From: Streptomyces camelliae
GTDB lineage: Bacteria; Actinomycetota; Actinomycetes; Streptomycetales; Streptomycetaceae
Length of the DNA stretch: 64,000 nt
Direction: 5' to 3'
NCBI RefSeq assembly: GCF_027625935.1
Contig: NZ_CP115300.1
Location: 3,410,001 to 3,474,000, forward strand
Position numbers and translations under genes: made by a program. Below the pieces are notes generated by a model. The model was given only the letters and a program-made list of their open reading frames with translations. It was not told where the DNA came from and made no database searches. Positions 32,515 to 41,412 of the stretch are shown here, piece by piece. Within the stretch, counting starts at the first letter, position 1. Each line of letters begins with the position of its first letter.

Positions 32515-33417
32515 TCACTTCCCCGTGAGCGAGCCGAAGTCCACCCCGGAGCCCAGGATCAGGCCCGCGCCGAGCAGCAGCATCGTCGCCGGGACCATGA
32601 ACGTGGTGATCATCAGCGTGGCCTTCGGCACCGCGCGGGCGGCCTTGCGGCGGGCGTTCTGGGCGTCGGTACGGCGCATGTCCTTCGCCAGGGAGACCAG
32701 GGTGTCCACGATGGGCGCGCCCAGCTCCTCCCCCTGCTGCAGTGCCGTCACGAACATCGCCACCTGCTCGGAGTCGTTGCGCCGGCGCAGCTCGGTGAAG
32801 GCCTGGCGGCGGCTCATGCCGAGGTCCATCTGGCGCAGGGTGATGCGCAGTTCGTCGGCCCAGGGGCCCTCGTAGTGGGAGGCGACCCGGTCCAGGGCCT
32901 GGCGGAAGCCGAGCCCGGCGCTGACCACCACCGCGAGTACGTCCAGGAAGTCCGGCAGGGTGCGCTCGATGACGTCCCTGCGGACCCGGATCGCCGACCA
33001 GATGCCGACCTCCGTCCAGAACGCCCCGAAGAGCAGCAGCAGTACGGCGACGAACCACTGGCCGCGGAGGAGGAACACGACACAGCCGACGGCGCCCAGC
33101 GCGCCGTAGACCGCCCGGCGGGCCGCGTAGCGGTCGATGGTCAGGCCGCCCGGGTTGCCCGCCAGGTCGATCTTGCGGCGGTACTTGGCGACCAGCCGCG
33201 GGCCCATCAGGCGCAGCACGGCGGGGGCGTAGCGCATGCCCATGCGGTCGATGACCGAGCCGACCGCGCCCGTGCGGGTGGCGCCGACCTCCAGGGCGAC
33301 GGCGAGGTCGCCGGGAAGCTTGGCGTCCGCGCGGTACATACGGATGCCGGCGAAGGCGCCCCAGACGCCGAGGCCCATCAGCAGCGCGAGCAGGATTCCC
33401 ACCATCGGAGCCGTCAT
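32515..33417 (-). CDS. tadC: TadC-like inner membrane platform protein
   Basis: This 300-residue type II secretion F-family protein has an N-terminal helix (MVGILLALLMGLGVWGAF), a central cytoplasmic region with the T2SSF motif LDVLAVVVSAGLGFRQALDRV and RRQAFTELRRRNDSEQVAMF, and two C-terminal helices (ATMLLLGAGLILG). With TadB it forms the membrane platform on which the CpaF ATPase acts. It ends seven bases before the kinase gene and starts 16 bases after TadB. Confidence 0.93.
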   Translation of the reverse strand: MTAPMVGILLALLMGLGVWGAFAGIRMYRADAKLPGDLAVALEVGATRTGAVGSVIDRMGMRYAPAVLRLMGPRLVAKYRRKIDLAGNPGGLTIDRYAARRAVYGALGAVGCVVFLLRGQWFVAVLLLLFGAFWTEVGIWSAIRVRRDVIERTLPDFLDVLAVVVSAGLGFRQALDRVASHYEGPWADELRITLRQMDLGMSRRQAFTELRRRNDSEQVAMFVTALQQGEELGAPIVDTLVSLAKDMRRTDAQNARRKAARAVPKATLMITTFMVPATMLLLGAGLILGSGVDFGSLTGK

Positions 33418-33433
33418 CGGATCGCCCGCCCCC

Positions 33434-34381
33434 TCACACGTCGATCCGGCTCAGGCGCCGGATGAGGACGAAGCCGACGGCGTACATCGCGAACGCGATG
33501 ATCACGCAGGCCTGGCCGATCGGTGAGCCGGTCATGCGATCCAGCGCGCCGTTCCTGACCCCGTTCATCAGGAACAGCGCGCCGATGCCGAGGACCGGGA
33601 CGGCGTACGACGTCATCGTCACCTGGGAGAGCTGGGTACGGATCTCGCGTCTCGTCTCCTTGCGCTCCTCCAGGGTCTCCGTCAGGTTGCGCAGGGCGGA
33701 CACCACTTGGCCGCCGGCCCGGTTCGACAGCACCAAGGTCGTGACCAGGACGACCAGCTCGCGGGACGGCAGCCGGCCGGCCAGCTCGCCCAGTGCGTCG
33801 TCCAGGGAGTGTCCGATGGCCAACTGGTCGGCCACCTTGGCCAGTTCCTCGCCCGCCGGGGCCTCAAGCTCCTCCGCCGCCATGCCTATCGCGGTGCGCA
33901 GGGCGAGGCCGGCCTGGGTGGCGTTGGCCAGGATGCGGGCGAGCTCGGGGAGTTGGTTGATGAAGCGCTCGATGCGTTTCTGGCGCTGCCAGTTGAGGAA
34001 CTGGACCGCCGCCCCGATGCCGAGCAGGCCGGCGAGGGGGCCGAAGAAGGGGGCGAGGGTGGCCTGGCCGATCAGCCAGAGCGCGGCGACCACGGCGAGC
34101 ATGTAGACGAAGAACTCGCCCGGGGTGACGTCCAGTCCGGTTGCGGCGAGGCGCAGTTCGAGCCGGTGCCCGAAGCGGGTACGGCGCAGTCGCCGGTCCA
34201 GGTCGCGGAAGCGGCGCCTGCGGCTGCTGTACGCCGGCACCGGGCCGGTGTGGGTGAGGCGGTCCACGAGGGCGGCGCGCTGGGCCCGGCCCGAGGCGTA
34301 GGCGTGCAGTCCGGCCACCGCCAGGACGCAGGCCAGCAGCGTCACACCGGTGGTGAGCTGGACGAGGGTGTGGAGTTCCAT
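33434..34381 (-). CDS. tadB: TadB-like inner membrane platform protein
   Basis: The 315-residue protein has an N-terminal helix (LVQLTTGVTLLACVLAVAGL), a helix pair near residues 90-125, the T2SSF domain with FINQLPELARILANATQAGLALRTAIG and GGQVVSALRNLTETLEERKETRREI, and C-terminal helices. It pairs with TadC, which is encoded next. Its start follows the CpaF stop after 15 bases. Function as pilus assembly platform is inferred from family and context. Confidence 0.93.
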   Translation of the reverse strand: MELHTLVQLTTGVTLLACVLAVAGLHAYASGRAQRAALVDRLTHTGPVPAYSSRRRRFRDLDRRLRRTRFGHRLELRLAATGLDVTPGEFFVYMLAVVAALWLIGQATLAPFFGPLAGLLGIGAAVQFLNWQRQKRIERFINQLPELARILANATQAGLALRTAIGMAAEELEAPAGEELAKVADQLAIGHSLDDALGELAGRLPSRELVVLVTTLVLSNRAGGQVVSALRNLTETLEERKETRREIRTQLSQVTMTSYAVPVLGIGALFLMNGVRNGALDRMTGSPIGQACVIIAFAMYAVGFVLIRRLSRIDV

Positions 34382-34396
34382 GGTCCTTGGTCCTAC

Positions 34397-35734
34397 CTAC
34401 CTGGCTTCTCGGGTGGCGAGCTGGTCCGCCGTACGGGCGACGCCGAAGGCCTGCGGGATGGGCTGGCTCGCCATGTAGAGGCGGTCGGCGGTGCGGCGCG
34501 GGAGCGGGAAGTACGCGAAGGTGCCGTGGACGCGGCCGTCGGGGGTCATCGGCTGGGCGTCGAACCGGGCGACCGTCGCCAGCCGGTACGGCTCCCCGCC
34601 GTGGCTGTCGAGCAGGGCGATCTCGGTGATGCGGCGGGCGCCGTCGGCGAACCGGGTGAGCTGGACGAGGACGTCGACGGCGCTGTTGATCTGGTCGTGC
34701 AGCGCGACGAAGGGGACCTCCACGTCGGACATGGAGGCGAGGGTCTGGAGCCGGGTCAGGGCGTCCTCGGCGCTGTTGGCGTGCACGGTCGCGAGCGATC
34801 CGTCGTGGCCCGTCGACATCGCCTGGAGCATGTCGAGGGACTCGCCGCCACGGACCTCGCCGACCACGATCCGGTCGGGGCGCATGCGCAGCGAGTTGCG
34901 GACCAGGTCGCGGATGGTGACCTGCCCCTTGCCCTCGACGTTCGGCGGCCGGGACTCCAGGCGGACCACGTGGGTCTGCTGGAGCTGGAGTTCGGCGGAG
35001 TCCTCGATGGTGATGATGCGTTCGTGGGAGGGGATGAGCCCGGAGAGGGCGTTCAGCAGGGTCGTCTTCCCGGTGCCGGTCGCCCCCGAGACGATGATGT
35101 TGAACTTCGCCTGCACCAGGCCCGCCAGCAGATACACCATGTGCTCGTCCAGCGAGCCGAAGGAGATCAGCTCCTGGAGGGTGAAGGAGCGCGGGAAGCG
35201 GCGGATGGTGAGGATCGGGCCGGACAGCGACAGCGGCGGGATGATGACGTTGACGCGCTCGCCGGAGGGCAGCCGGGCGTCGACCATCGGGTTCGACTCG
35301 TCCACCCGGCGGTTGACCGTCGACACGATCCGCTCGATGGTCTGCATGAGTTGATCGGCGGAGACGAATCTCAAGGGCAGCTGCTCGACGCGCCCGCCGC
35401 GCTCCACGAAGATCGCGTCCGGGCCGTTCACCATGATCTCGGTGATCGACGCGTCTTCGAGGAGCGGCTCCAGGATGCCGAGGCCCAGCGCCTCGTCCAC
35501 CACCCGGCGGATCAGCTGCGAGCGCTCGACCGTCGACAGCACCGGTCCCTCACGGCTGATGATGTGCCCGAGCACCCGCTCAAGCCGCGCCCGGCGCTCG
35601 GCCGCCGCGAGCGAACTCATCTCCGCGAGGTCGATCTCCTCCAGCAGCTTGGCCCGGTAGGAGGCGACCAGATGCCCGTCCTCGCCCCGGCTGCCGTGCT
35701 CCTCCGGAGTGCTGATGCGTGCCCGCAGACTCAT
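34397..35734 (-). CDS. cpaF: CpaF/TadA secretion ATPase
   Basis: The 445-residue hexameric ATPase energises Tad pilus assembly. Visible motifs are DASITEIMVNGPDAIFVERGG in the N-terminal domain, Walker A VSGATGTGKTTLLNAL, the Asp box IITIEDSAELQL, Walker B/His box DRIVVGEVRGGESLDML, and ATVHANSAEDAL. The length is typical for CpaF. The ATG at 35734 follows the first TadE-like gene by 18 bases. Confidence 0.96.
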   Translation of the reverse strand: MSLRARISTPEEHGSRGEDGHLVASYRAKLLEEIDLAEMSSLAAAERRARLERVLGHIISREGPVLSTVERSQLIRRVVDEALGLGILEPLLEDASITEIMVNGPDAIFVERGGRVEQLPLRFVSADQLMQTIERIVSTVNRRVDESNPMVDARLPSGERVNVIIPPLSLSGPILTIRRFPRSFTLQELISFGSLDEHMVYLLAGLVQAKFNIIVSGATGTGKTTLLNALSGLIPSHERIITIEDSAELQLQQTHVVRLESRPPNVEGKGQVTIRDLVRNSLRMRPDRIVVGEVRGGESLDMLQAMSTGHDGSLATVHANSAEDALTRLQTLASMSDVEVPFVALHDQINSAVDVLVQLTRFADGARRITEIALLDSHGGEPYRLATVARFDAQPMTPDGRVHGTFAYFPLPRRTADRLYMASQPIPQAFGVARTADQLATREAR

Positions 35735-35752
35735 GGGTTCGCTTCTCCTGGC

Positions 35753-36097
35753 TCAGTGGTCGAGGGGCATGGTGGCGGTCTTGGTGGCGTCGCCGAAGTC
35801 CCAGACGATTCTGGGGATGTGAACGGTGGCCGTGACGGTCACGGAGTCGCCGCCGTCCCCGGCCGAGCAGCTCACCGTGATCCCGCTGCTGACGGCTCCG
35901 GCACACGCCTGCTGGGCGTCCTGCCGCAAGGACGCGGCCCGCGCCCCCGCCCGAGCCGCCGTACCTGCCTGCTCGGCGGCGTAGGCGACGGCGCCGATCT
36001 GGATGCCGGCCAGCCCGACGATCAGCAGGACGGGGATGAACCCCAGGTATTCGATGGCGACTTGGCCGCGGTCTCTGTGTGTGCGGCGGTACGGCAT
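35753..36097 (-). CDS. TadE-family pseudopilin 1
   Basis: The 114-residue protein has the short basic leader followed by DRGQVAIEYLGFIPVLLIVGL, a type IV-pilin-like processing motif and helix. Then come AAEQAGTAARAGARAAS and a beta-rich, Cys-containing extracellular part. TadE-like proteins are minor pilins needed for Flp fibre assembly. It starts one base after the second TadE-like gene stop, so the two are tightly coupled. Confidence 0.88.
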   Translation of the reverse strand: MPYRRTHRDRGQVAIEYLGFIPVLLIVGLAGIQIGAVAYAAEQAGTAARAGARAASLRQDAQQACAGAVSSGITVSCSAGDGGDSVTVTATVHIPRIVWDFGDATKTATMPLDH

Positions 36098-36098
36098 C

Positions 36099-36479
36099 TC
36101 AGCGCTTCACCTCCTCGACGGCACCGGCGTGGCCGGTCACCGTGGCCGGGAAGTCGATCAGGCCCGGGAAGAGGACGGGGACGTGCAGCTTGACGTCGGC
36201 CGTCACATAGCCGCTCCCGCCACAGGACACTTCCGCGCTCCCCCTCCACGCTGCCGACAGGTGCCCCAGCCCTGCCGCCGAGCAGGCCGCCTGCCGTGCG
36301 CCCGGCGCCACCGCCGTACCCGCCCGTACCGCTTCGTCGGCAGCATTCCCGGCGAGCGTGAAGGTGTACCCCACGAGTACGGCCTGCCACACCAGCACCA
36401 GGGTCAGGACGATCAGCGGAGTCATCCCGAGGAACTCGATGCTGACCTGCCCCCGGTCCCCTTCCCCTCCTCGTCTCAT
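36099..36479 (-). CDS. TadE-family pseudopilin 2
   Basis: The 126-residue protein shows DRGQVSIEFLGMTPLIVLTL, again the Gly/Glu motif and a membrane helix, then TLAGNAADEAVRAGTAVAPGARQAAC and an extracellular part ending with HVPVLFPGLIDFPATV. It is homologous in layout to its downstream neighbour. The ATG at 36479 follows the CpaE stop (36487) by seven bases. Confidence 0.88.
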   Translation of the reverse strand: MRRGGEGDRGQVSIEFLGMTPLIVLTLVLVWQAVLVGYTFTLAGNAADEAVRAGTAVAPGARQAACSAAGLGHLSAAWRGSAEVSCGGSGYVTADVKLHVPVLFPGLIDFPATVTGHAGAVEEVKR

Positions 36480-36486
36480 CGCCCGC

Positions 36487-37725
36487 TCACTCCTTCCGCC
36501 GCCGGAATCCCACGGTGCCCCGCCCGCCTCCGCGATGGGCCCCCTCGGTCGCCGTCTTCACCAGCCCGAGCTCCCCGGCGAGCGCCCACAGGGCCTGCTT
36601 CACCGTGCTCCTGCTGTCCAGCTCGTGGACCCGCCCCGCGTCCACGACGGCCTGGAGTTCCTTGAAATGGGCGGGTACGGCGGTGCGTGCGAGGGCCGTA
36701 CCCGTGATGCGCTGTACGAGCGCGGGCTGGATCTCCGCGGTGCGGCTGTGCCGGTTGACGACGACCGTGGTCTCCTCGGCCTTGCGGATCTGGAGCCGGT
36801 CCCACATCCGTACGGTCCGTTTGGCGGCGCGTACGGCGATGACGTCGGGGGTGGTGACCAGCAGCGCGGTGTCCGCCATCTCGACGGCCGCCGCGCCCGC
36901 GCCGCTCAGCTGGGCGCCGCAGTCCACCACGACGACCTCGTAGCGGGAGCGCAGGGCGCTGATGATCTGGCGGGCGACGCGGTCGCTGACCTCCTCGCCG
37001 CGTTCGCCCTCGGCGGGGGCGAGGAGCAGGGCGAGCCCGGTGTCGTGGCGGAACACGGCGTCGGCGAGGACGCGGGGCGAGATGTCGGTGATGGCGGCGA
37101 GGTCGGCCACGGACCGGCGGAACTGGATGTCCAGGTAGGAGGCGATGTCACCGGTCTGGAGGTCGAGGTCGACCAGCGCGGTGGGCCGGCCGGAGGCCTG
37201 CGCGGCGAGGGCCAGCTGGATCGCGGCCAGCGTCGCGCCCGTTCCGCCCTTGGCGCCGCTGACCGTGACGACCGTACCGCCGACCCCGCCGAGGACGTCG
37301 GAGGCCGCGTGGCCGAGATGGCGCCGTACGCCGGTCGACCACTGGGCGACGGCCTGGACGCGGCTGGCGAGTTCCTCGTACGACAGCGGGAGCGCGACCA
37401 GGCCGCGGGCGCCGGAGTCCATGGCGGCGGAGAAGAGGCCGGGGCTCGCGTCGGTGGTGACGAGGATGACGCCGACGGCGGGGAAGCGGAGGGCGACCTC
37501 GCGGATCAGCTCCAGGGCGGGGACGGGCCCGATCCGCTCATGTACGACGACCACCTCGGGCAGCTCGTCGACGGACTCGGCGGCGAGGCGGGCGAGGGTG
37601 TCGACGAGCTGGGTGGAGTCACCGACCGGCGGCTGCGGCTCGGCGTCGGGGAGCTGGCTGAGGAGGGTGACGAGGGAGCGGACGGCGTCCGGGTCCGCGC
37701 CGGCCGGAAGGATCCTGGTGGGCAT
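36487..37725 (-). CDS. cpaE: CpaE/TadZ-like ParA/MinD-family ATPase
   Basis: The 412-residue protein has an atypical receiver-like N-terminal domain (about residues 1-130) and a MinD-type ATPase domain: deviant Walker A VSGAKGGTGATLAAI, LVDLDLQTGDIASYLD, and VVVDCGAQLSG. The usual GKT lysine is replaced (GAT), as seen in TadZ/CpaE, which localise the Tad machine and may hydrolyse ATP weakly. A basic tail RRGGGRGTVGFRRRKE-like segment ends the protein. It lies between CpaB and the pseudopilins, 12 bp after CpaB. Confidence 0.92.
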   Translation of the reverse strand: MPTRILPAGADPDAVRSLVTLLSQLPDAEPQPPVGDSTQLVDTLARLAAESVDELPEVVVVHERIGPVPALELIREVALRFPAVGVILVTTDASPGLFSAAMDSGARGLVALPLSYEELASRVQAVAQWSTGVRRHLGHAASDVLGGVGGTVVTVSGAKGGTGATLAAIQLALAAQASGRPTALVDLDLQTGDIASYLDIQFRRSVADLAAITDISPRVLADAVFRHDTGLALLLAPAEGERGEEVSDRVARQIISALRSRYEVVVVDCGAQLSGAGAAAVEMADTALLVTTPDVIAVRAAKRTVRMWDRLQIRKAEETTVVVNRHSRTAEIQPALVQRITGTALARTAVPAHFKELQAVVDAGRVHELDSRSTVKQALWALAGELGLVKTATEGAHRGGGRGTVGFRRRKE

Positions 37726-37737
37726 GCGGGCCGCCTC

Positions 37738-38460
37738 TCACTTGTCCGTCGCGAGTTCGTAGGTGCGGTCCTTGTCCGGGACGCTGGTCTCGCTGCCGGG
37801 GGCGACCAGTGCGAGCCGGACGCGCTGGGCGAAGGACTCGGCGTAGGTGATGCGCTGGGCGTCGAGGGTGGACAGCGCGAAGGTGATGGGGACGGCCTCG
37901 CTCGGCTGCTGGCTCTGGCTCTGGTTCTGGCTCTTGCCGGTGTCGGGGTCGAGGGCGGTGATGCGGCCGACGTCGAGGACGCGGGCGTTGGTCACGATGA
38001 TCTTCGACTGGTCGGGATCGCCGTTGCTCTTCCCGGAGAAGGTGGCATACACATTCACCCGCGCCCCCGGAGTGATCTTTCCGGCGACCCCGGTGGCCGC
38101 GTCGATCATGATGGCGACCTCCTGCTGTCCGGGCTGGAGGGCGGGCTGGTCGACGATCATGTCGGTCTGGAGCAGGGACCCGGCGCGCAGGGTGGTGACG
38201 GCGATCTTGCCCTGGATCTGCCGCAGATCGGTGACGGCGTTGTCGGACAGCCACCGCTTCGGCATCTTGATCTTCTCGAACTGGCTGGTGTCCAGGGCGG
38301 TGTACGGCTTCACGTCGGACCGGACCCGGTAGGCGCTGACCTCGGGGCCGACCTTGGAATTGACGTTGTGGACGACGGAGAGCACGCCGGCGAACGCGCC
38401 GAGAGCGCACAGGACCGACAGGATCAGCAGTATCACGCCGCGGCGCTGACGGGAGTTCAT
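37738..38460 (-). CDS. cpaB: CpaB/RcpC-like pilus assembly protein (SAF domain)
   Basis: The 240-residue protein starts at ATG 38460 (MNSRQRRGVILLILSVLCALGAFAGVL), with one N-terminal membrane helix. A SAF domain follows (VSAYRVRSDVKPYTALDTSQFEKIKMPKRW, then AGSLLQTDMI), then a second beta domain with VAGKITPGARVNVYATF. CpaB-type proteins form or stabilise the outer ring of the Tad apparatus; in Gram-positives the binding partner may be peptidoglycan. Upstream frame without ribosome binding site is excluded. Confidence 0.9.
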   Translation of the reverse strand: MNSRQRRGVILLILSVLCALGAFAGVLSVVHNVNSKVGPEVSAYRVRSDVKPYTALDTSQFEKIKMPKRWLSDNAVTDLRQIQGKIAVTTLRAGSLLQTDMIVDQPALQPGQQEVAIMIDAATGVAGKITPGARVNVYATFSGKSNGDPDQSKIIVTNARVLDVGRITALDPDTGKSQNQSQSQQPSEAVPITFALSTLDAQRITYAESFAQRVRLALVAPGSETSVPDKDRTYELATDK

Positions 38461-38518
38461 GAGCCGTACAACCTCATTGGGGGAATCGGTCGGGCGGGAC
38501 GGTGACTTACGGATCTGG

Positions 38519-39379
38519 TCAGGCGGGCGTGCGCTGTTCCAGGGCGCGGGGGGCGGCGGGTTCGTGGACGGGCGGGGTGGCGGAGCAGAAGACGCAGCGG
38601 TCGCCGATGACGTCCAGGCCGCACCAGTGACAGCCGGTCTGCCGTACGGAGGTGACCAGTTGATACAGAACGGACAGATCGGCGAGGTATCCGCAGAACT
38701 CGACCATGCGGCCGGTGCCCCACCACACCGGGGACTCGGCGGGCAGCGGGACCTCGCGCAGCCCGTGCACGCTCCACTGCCCGCCGAGCCCGCCGACCCA
38801 GTCGCTCTGCAACTGCCCCTTCGCGACGAGCATCCACGTGCTGAACTCGGGCCCCTTGAGGGTCGCACCGGGCACGATCTTGACGAGCTGCGGCTCCGGA
38901 TGGGCCAGCACGGCGAACTGGCTGCCGGGCATCCACGACCTGGCGTGCGCCTTGAGCCCGACCGGCACCCGGTCCAGCTTGGCGACGGAGCCGAGGACGG
39001 CCCCGGCGTGCAGATAGTGGGTGAGCAGCCGCCCGGCGGAGGCGAGCACTCCCGGGCTCAGATCGCAGGAGGCGAGCTGGCGCAGCTGCCGGGCGAGGAC
39101 GGCGACGCCGAGGGGCGGGAGGTCGGGCCGGAAGAGGGCGACGCGATCGCTTTCGAGCAGCGAGCGAAGGGTGTACAGCCGTCGTACGACACTTTCCGGG
39201 GTGGCGCTGGAGCAGACGACGACGAGATACCCGTACTGCTCGATCAGGGTGTGCAGTTCGGTGAGCGCGTGGTCCAGCGGTCGCTGGTCGAGGCCGCTCA
39301 GCACGACGGCGGGCATGGTCCGTTCGTCCTGGGCCGGCAGCGCCATGTCGGCACTGGTCACGGCGATGGCAGTTGGCAC
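38519..39379 (-). CDS. Unknown Tad-associated protein with C-terminal zinc ribbon
   Basis: The roughly 286-residue protein is the first gene of the Tad operon. GTG 39379 is chosen because GGGGAG lies seven bases upstream. No signal peptide or membrane helix is evident. The N-terminal half has a Rossmann-like pattern (QYGYLVVVCSSATPESVVRRLYTL, DRVALFRPDLPPLG). The middle has WMLVAKGQLQSDWVGGLGGQW. The end holds two cysteine pairs, CHWCG and CVFC, a likely zinc ribbon. I do not recognise a family. Its place suggests a regulatory or assembly-accessory role. Confidence 0.8.
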   Translation of the reverse strand: MPTAIAVTSADMALPAQDERTMPAVVLSGLDQRPLDHALTELHTLIEQYGYLVVVCSSATPESVVRRLYTLRSLLESDRVALFRPDLPPLGVAVLARQLRQLASCDLSPGVLASAGRLLTHYLHAGAVLGSVAKLDRVPVGLKAHARSWMPGSQFAVLAHPEPQLVKIVPGATLKGPEFSTWMLVAKGQLQSDWVGGLGGQWSVHGLREVPLPAESPVWWGTGRMVEFCGYLADLSVLYQLVTSVRQTGCHWCGLDVIGDRCVFCSATPPVHEPAAPRALEQRTPA

Positions 39380-39589
39380 GCGCAGCTCCCCGCTCTTCAC
39401 ACCCGCCGGCCGTCCGGGGTAACTCCCGTACGCCGGGACGACTTCACTGCGTGACTACCTGAGCACTGTATCCACGGCCGTATGACCGGAGAACAGCGTT
39501 TGTGAAGCTCGCGTGGAACTCTCTGAGCACAAGTACGGCGCAAGTCCCGCCAAAACCGGACAGGTTGAGCACCGGCACGGAGACGAGTT

Positions 39590-39627
39590 TGGTCTGGACC
39601 TCTTGACACCCCAATTGGTCTGGACCA
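39590..39627 (+). promoter_or_regulatory. Chitinase-type direct repeats with TTGACA
   Basis: TGGTCTGGACCT (39590-39601) and TGGTCTGGACCA (39616-39627) are 12-bp direct repeats 26 bp apart, flanking a perfect TTGACA (39603-39608). The same kind of repeat (TGGTCTAGACCT) overlaps chitinase promoters such as S. plicatus chi63 and mediates chitin induction and glucose repression. The chitinase GTG is 40 bp further on. Confidence 0.9.
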
Positions 39628-39666
39628 ACTTGTACGCACACTCGAACTCCCCACTCGGAGGCCCCC

Positions 39667-41394
39667 GTGGACCGCGCCCCAGGCACAGGCATACCCAGAT
39701 CCGGCAGACGACGCCTCACTCTCTGGTCGGCCGCCACGGCCCTGGCCCTCTCGGTCGCCGGGCTGGCCGCCGCGAGCCCCGCATCGGCGGCCGACGTGAA
39801 CAACGTCAAGAACGCGGGCTTCGAGTCGGGCCTGAGCAACTGGACGTGTACGGCGAACAGCGGTGTTTCCGTCTCCTCCCCGGTGCACAGCGGCACGTCG
39901 GCACTGAAGGCGACCCCGGCCGGCCAGGACGACGCCCAGTGCACCCAGACGGTCGCGGTCCAGCCCAACTCGACGTACACCCTGAGCGCGTGGGTGCAGG
40001 GCGGCTACGCGTACCTGGGCGTGACCGGCACGGGCACGACGGACGTCTCGACCTGGACCCCCGACACCACGGCCTGGAAGCAACTGTCGACGGCCTTCAC
40101 CACCGGCGCGTCAACGACGTCGGTCACGGTGTACACCCACGGGTGGTACGGCCAGGCGGCCTACTACGCCGACGACGTCTCGGTCTACGGCCCCGACGGC
40201 GGCGGAGGCGGCGACCCCGGCCCGACGGTCCCTTCCGCCCCGACGGGTCTGACGGTCTCGGGAACGACCTCCTCCTCGGCGTCTCTGTCCTGGTCCCCGG
40301 TGTCGGGCGCGACGGGCTACAACGTCTACCAGAACGGCACGAAGGCCACGGCGGTGACGGGAACGTCGGCGACGCTGACGGGGTTGACCGCCGCCACGTC
40401 GTACAGCTTCCAGGTGACGGCGACGAACGCGGCCGGCGAGTCGGCGAAGTCGGCGGCGGTGACGGCGACGACGCCCTCCGGAACGGGCGGTGGCGGCGGT
40501 GGTGCCGGGGTGCCGAAGCACGCGGTGACGGGCTACTGGCAGAACTTCAACAACGGCGCGACGGTCCAGAAGCTGTCGGACGTCCCGTCGTCGTACGACA
40601 TCATCGCGGTGGCTTTCGCGGACGCGACGTCGACGCCGGGCGCGGTGACCTTCAACCTGGACTCGGCGGGCCTCGGCGGCTACACGGTCGACCAGTTCAA
40701 GGCGGACATCAAGGCGAAGCAGGCGGCCGGCAAGAAGGTCGTCGTCTCGATCGGCGGCCAGAACGGCACGGTGTCGGTGAGCGACTCGGCGTCGGCGACG
40801 AACTTCGCGAACTCGGTGTACTCCCTGATGCAGACATACGGCTTCGACGGCGTGGACATCGACCTGGAGAACGGCCTCGACGCGACGTACATGACACAGG
40901 CGCTCCGGGCCCTTTCCGCCAAGGCCGGCTCGTCGCTCATCCTCACGATGGCCCCGCAGACGATCGACATGCAGTCGACGTCGAACTCGTACTTCCAGAC
41001 GGCCCTGAACGTGAAGGACATCCTCACGGTCGTCAACATGCAGTACTACAACAGCGGTTCCATGCTGGGCTGCGACGGCAAGGTCTACAGCCAGGGCACG
41101 GTCGACTTCCTGACCGCCCTCGCCTGCATCCAGCTCCAGGGCGGCCTCTCCCCCTCCCAGGTGGGCCTGGGCCTCCCCGCCTCGACCAGCGCGGCCGGCA
41201 GCGGCTACGTCTCACCGACGGTGGTGAACAACGCCCTGGACTGCCTGACGGCCGGCACGAACTGCGGCACCTTCAAGCCGTCGAAGACGTATCCCGACCT
41301 CCGGGGCGCGATGACGTGGTCGACGAACTGGGACGCGGCTGCGGGGAACGCTTGGTCCGGCTCGGTGGGGGCGCATGTGCATGCGTTGCCGTAG
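39667..41394 (+). CDS. Secreted GH18 chitinase with CBM and FnIII domains
   Basis: The 575-residue enzyme cleaves chitin. It has an RR-type leader and signal peptide (to about residue 41, ASPASA-AD) and a carbohydrate-binding jelly-roll module (about 43-178, NAGFESGLSNWTC). A Gly/Pro linker leads to a fibronectin type III domain (about 190-275), a glycine linker and a GH18 barrel. The catalytic motif D394-G-V-D-I-D-L-E401 is intact. Barrel segments KKVVVSIGGQNG, ILTMAPQTIDM and NMQYYNSGSM resemble bacterial ChiC/ChiD-like family 18 enzymes. A strong terminator follows. Confidence 0.96.
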   Translation: MDRAPGTGIPRSGRRRLTLWSAATALALSVAGLAAASPASAADVNNVKNAGFESGLSNWTCTANSGVSVSSPVHSGTSALKATPAGQDDAQCTQTVAVQPNSTYTLSAWVQGGYAYLGVTGTGTTDVSTWTPDTTAWKQLSTAFTTGASTTSVTVYTHGWYGQAAYYADDVSVYGPDGGGGGDPGPTVPSAPTGLTVSGTTSSSASLSWSPVSGATGYNVYQNGTKATAVTGTSATLTGLTAATSYSFQVTATNAAGESAKSAAVTATTPSGTGGGGGGAGVPKHAVTGYWQNFNNGATVQKLSDVPSSYDIIAVAFADATSTPGAVTFNLDSAGLGGYTVDQFKADIKAKQAAGKKVVVSIGGQNGTVSVSDSASATNFANSVYSLMQTYGFDGVDIDLENGLDATYMTQALRALSAKAGSSLILTMAPQTIDMQSTSNSYFQTALNVKDILTVVNMQYYNSGSMLGCDGKVYSQGTVDFLTALACIQLQGGLSPSQVGLGLPASTSAAGSGYVSPTVVNNALDCLTAGTNCGTFKPSKTYPDLRGAMTWSTNWDAAAGNAWSGSVGAHVHALP

Positions 41395-41412
41395 CCGATC
41401 GGGTTCTTGATG

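Noticed and set aside
33707..36193. 828-codon plus-strand open frame across the Tad genes
   Set aside because: It runs antisense through tadB, cpaF and tadE, all with clear motifs. No ribosome site and no domain; GC-bias artefact.
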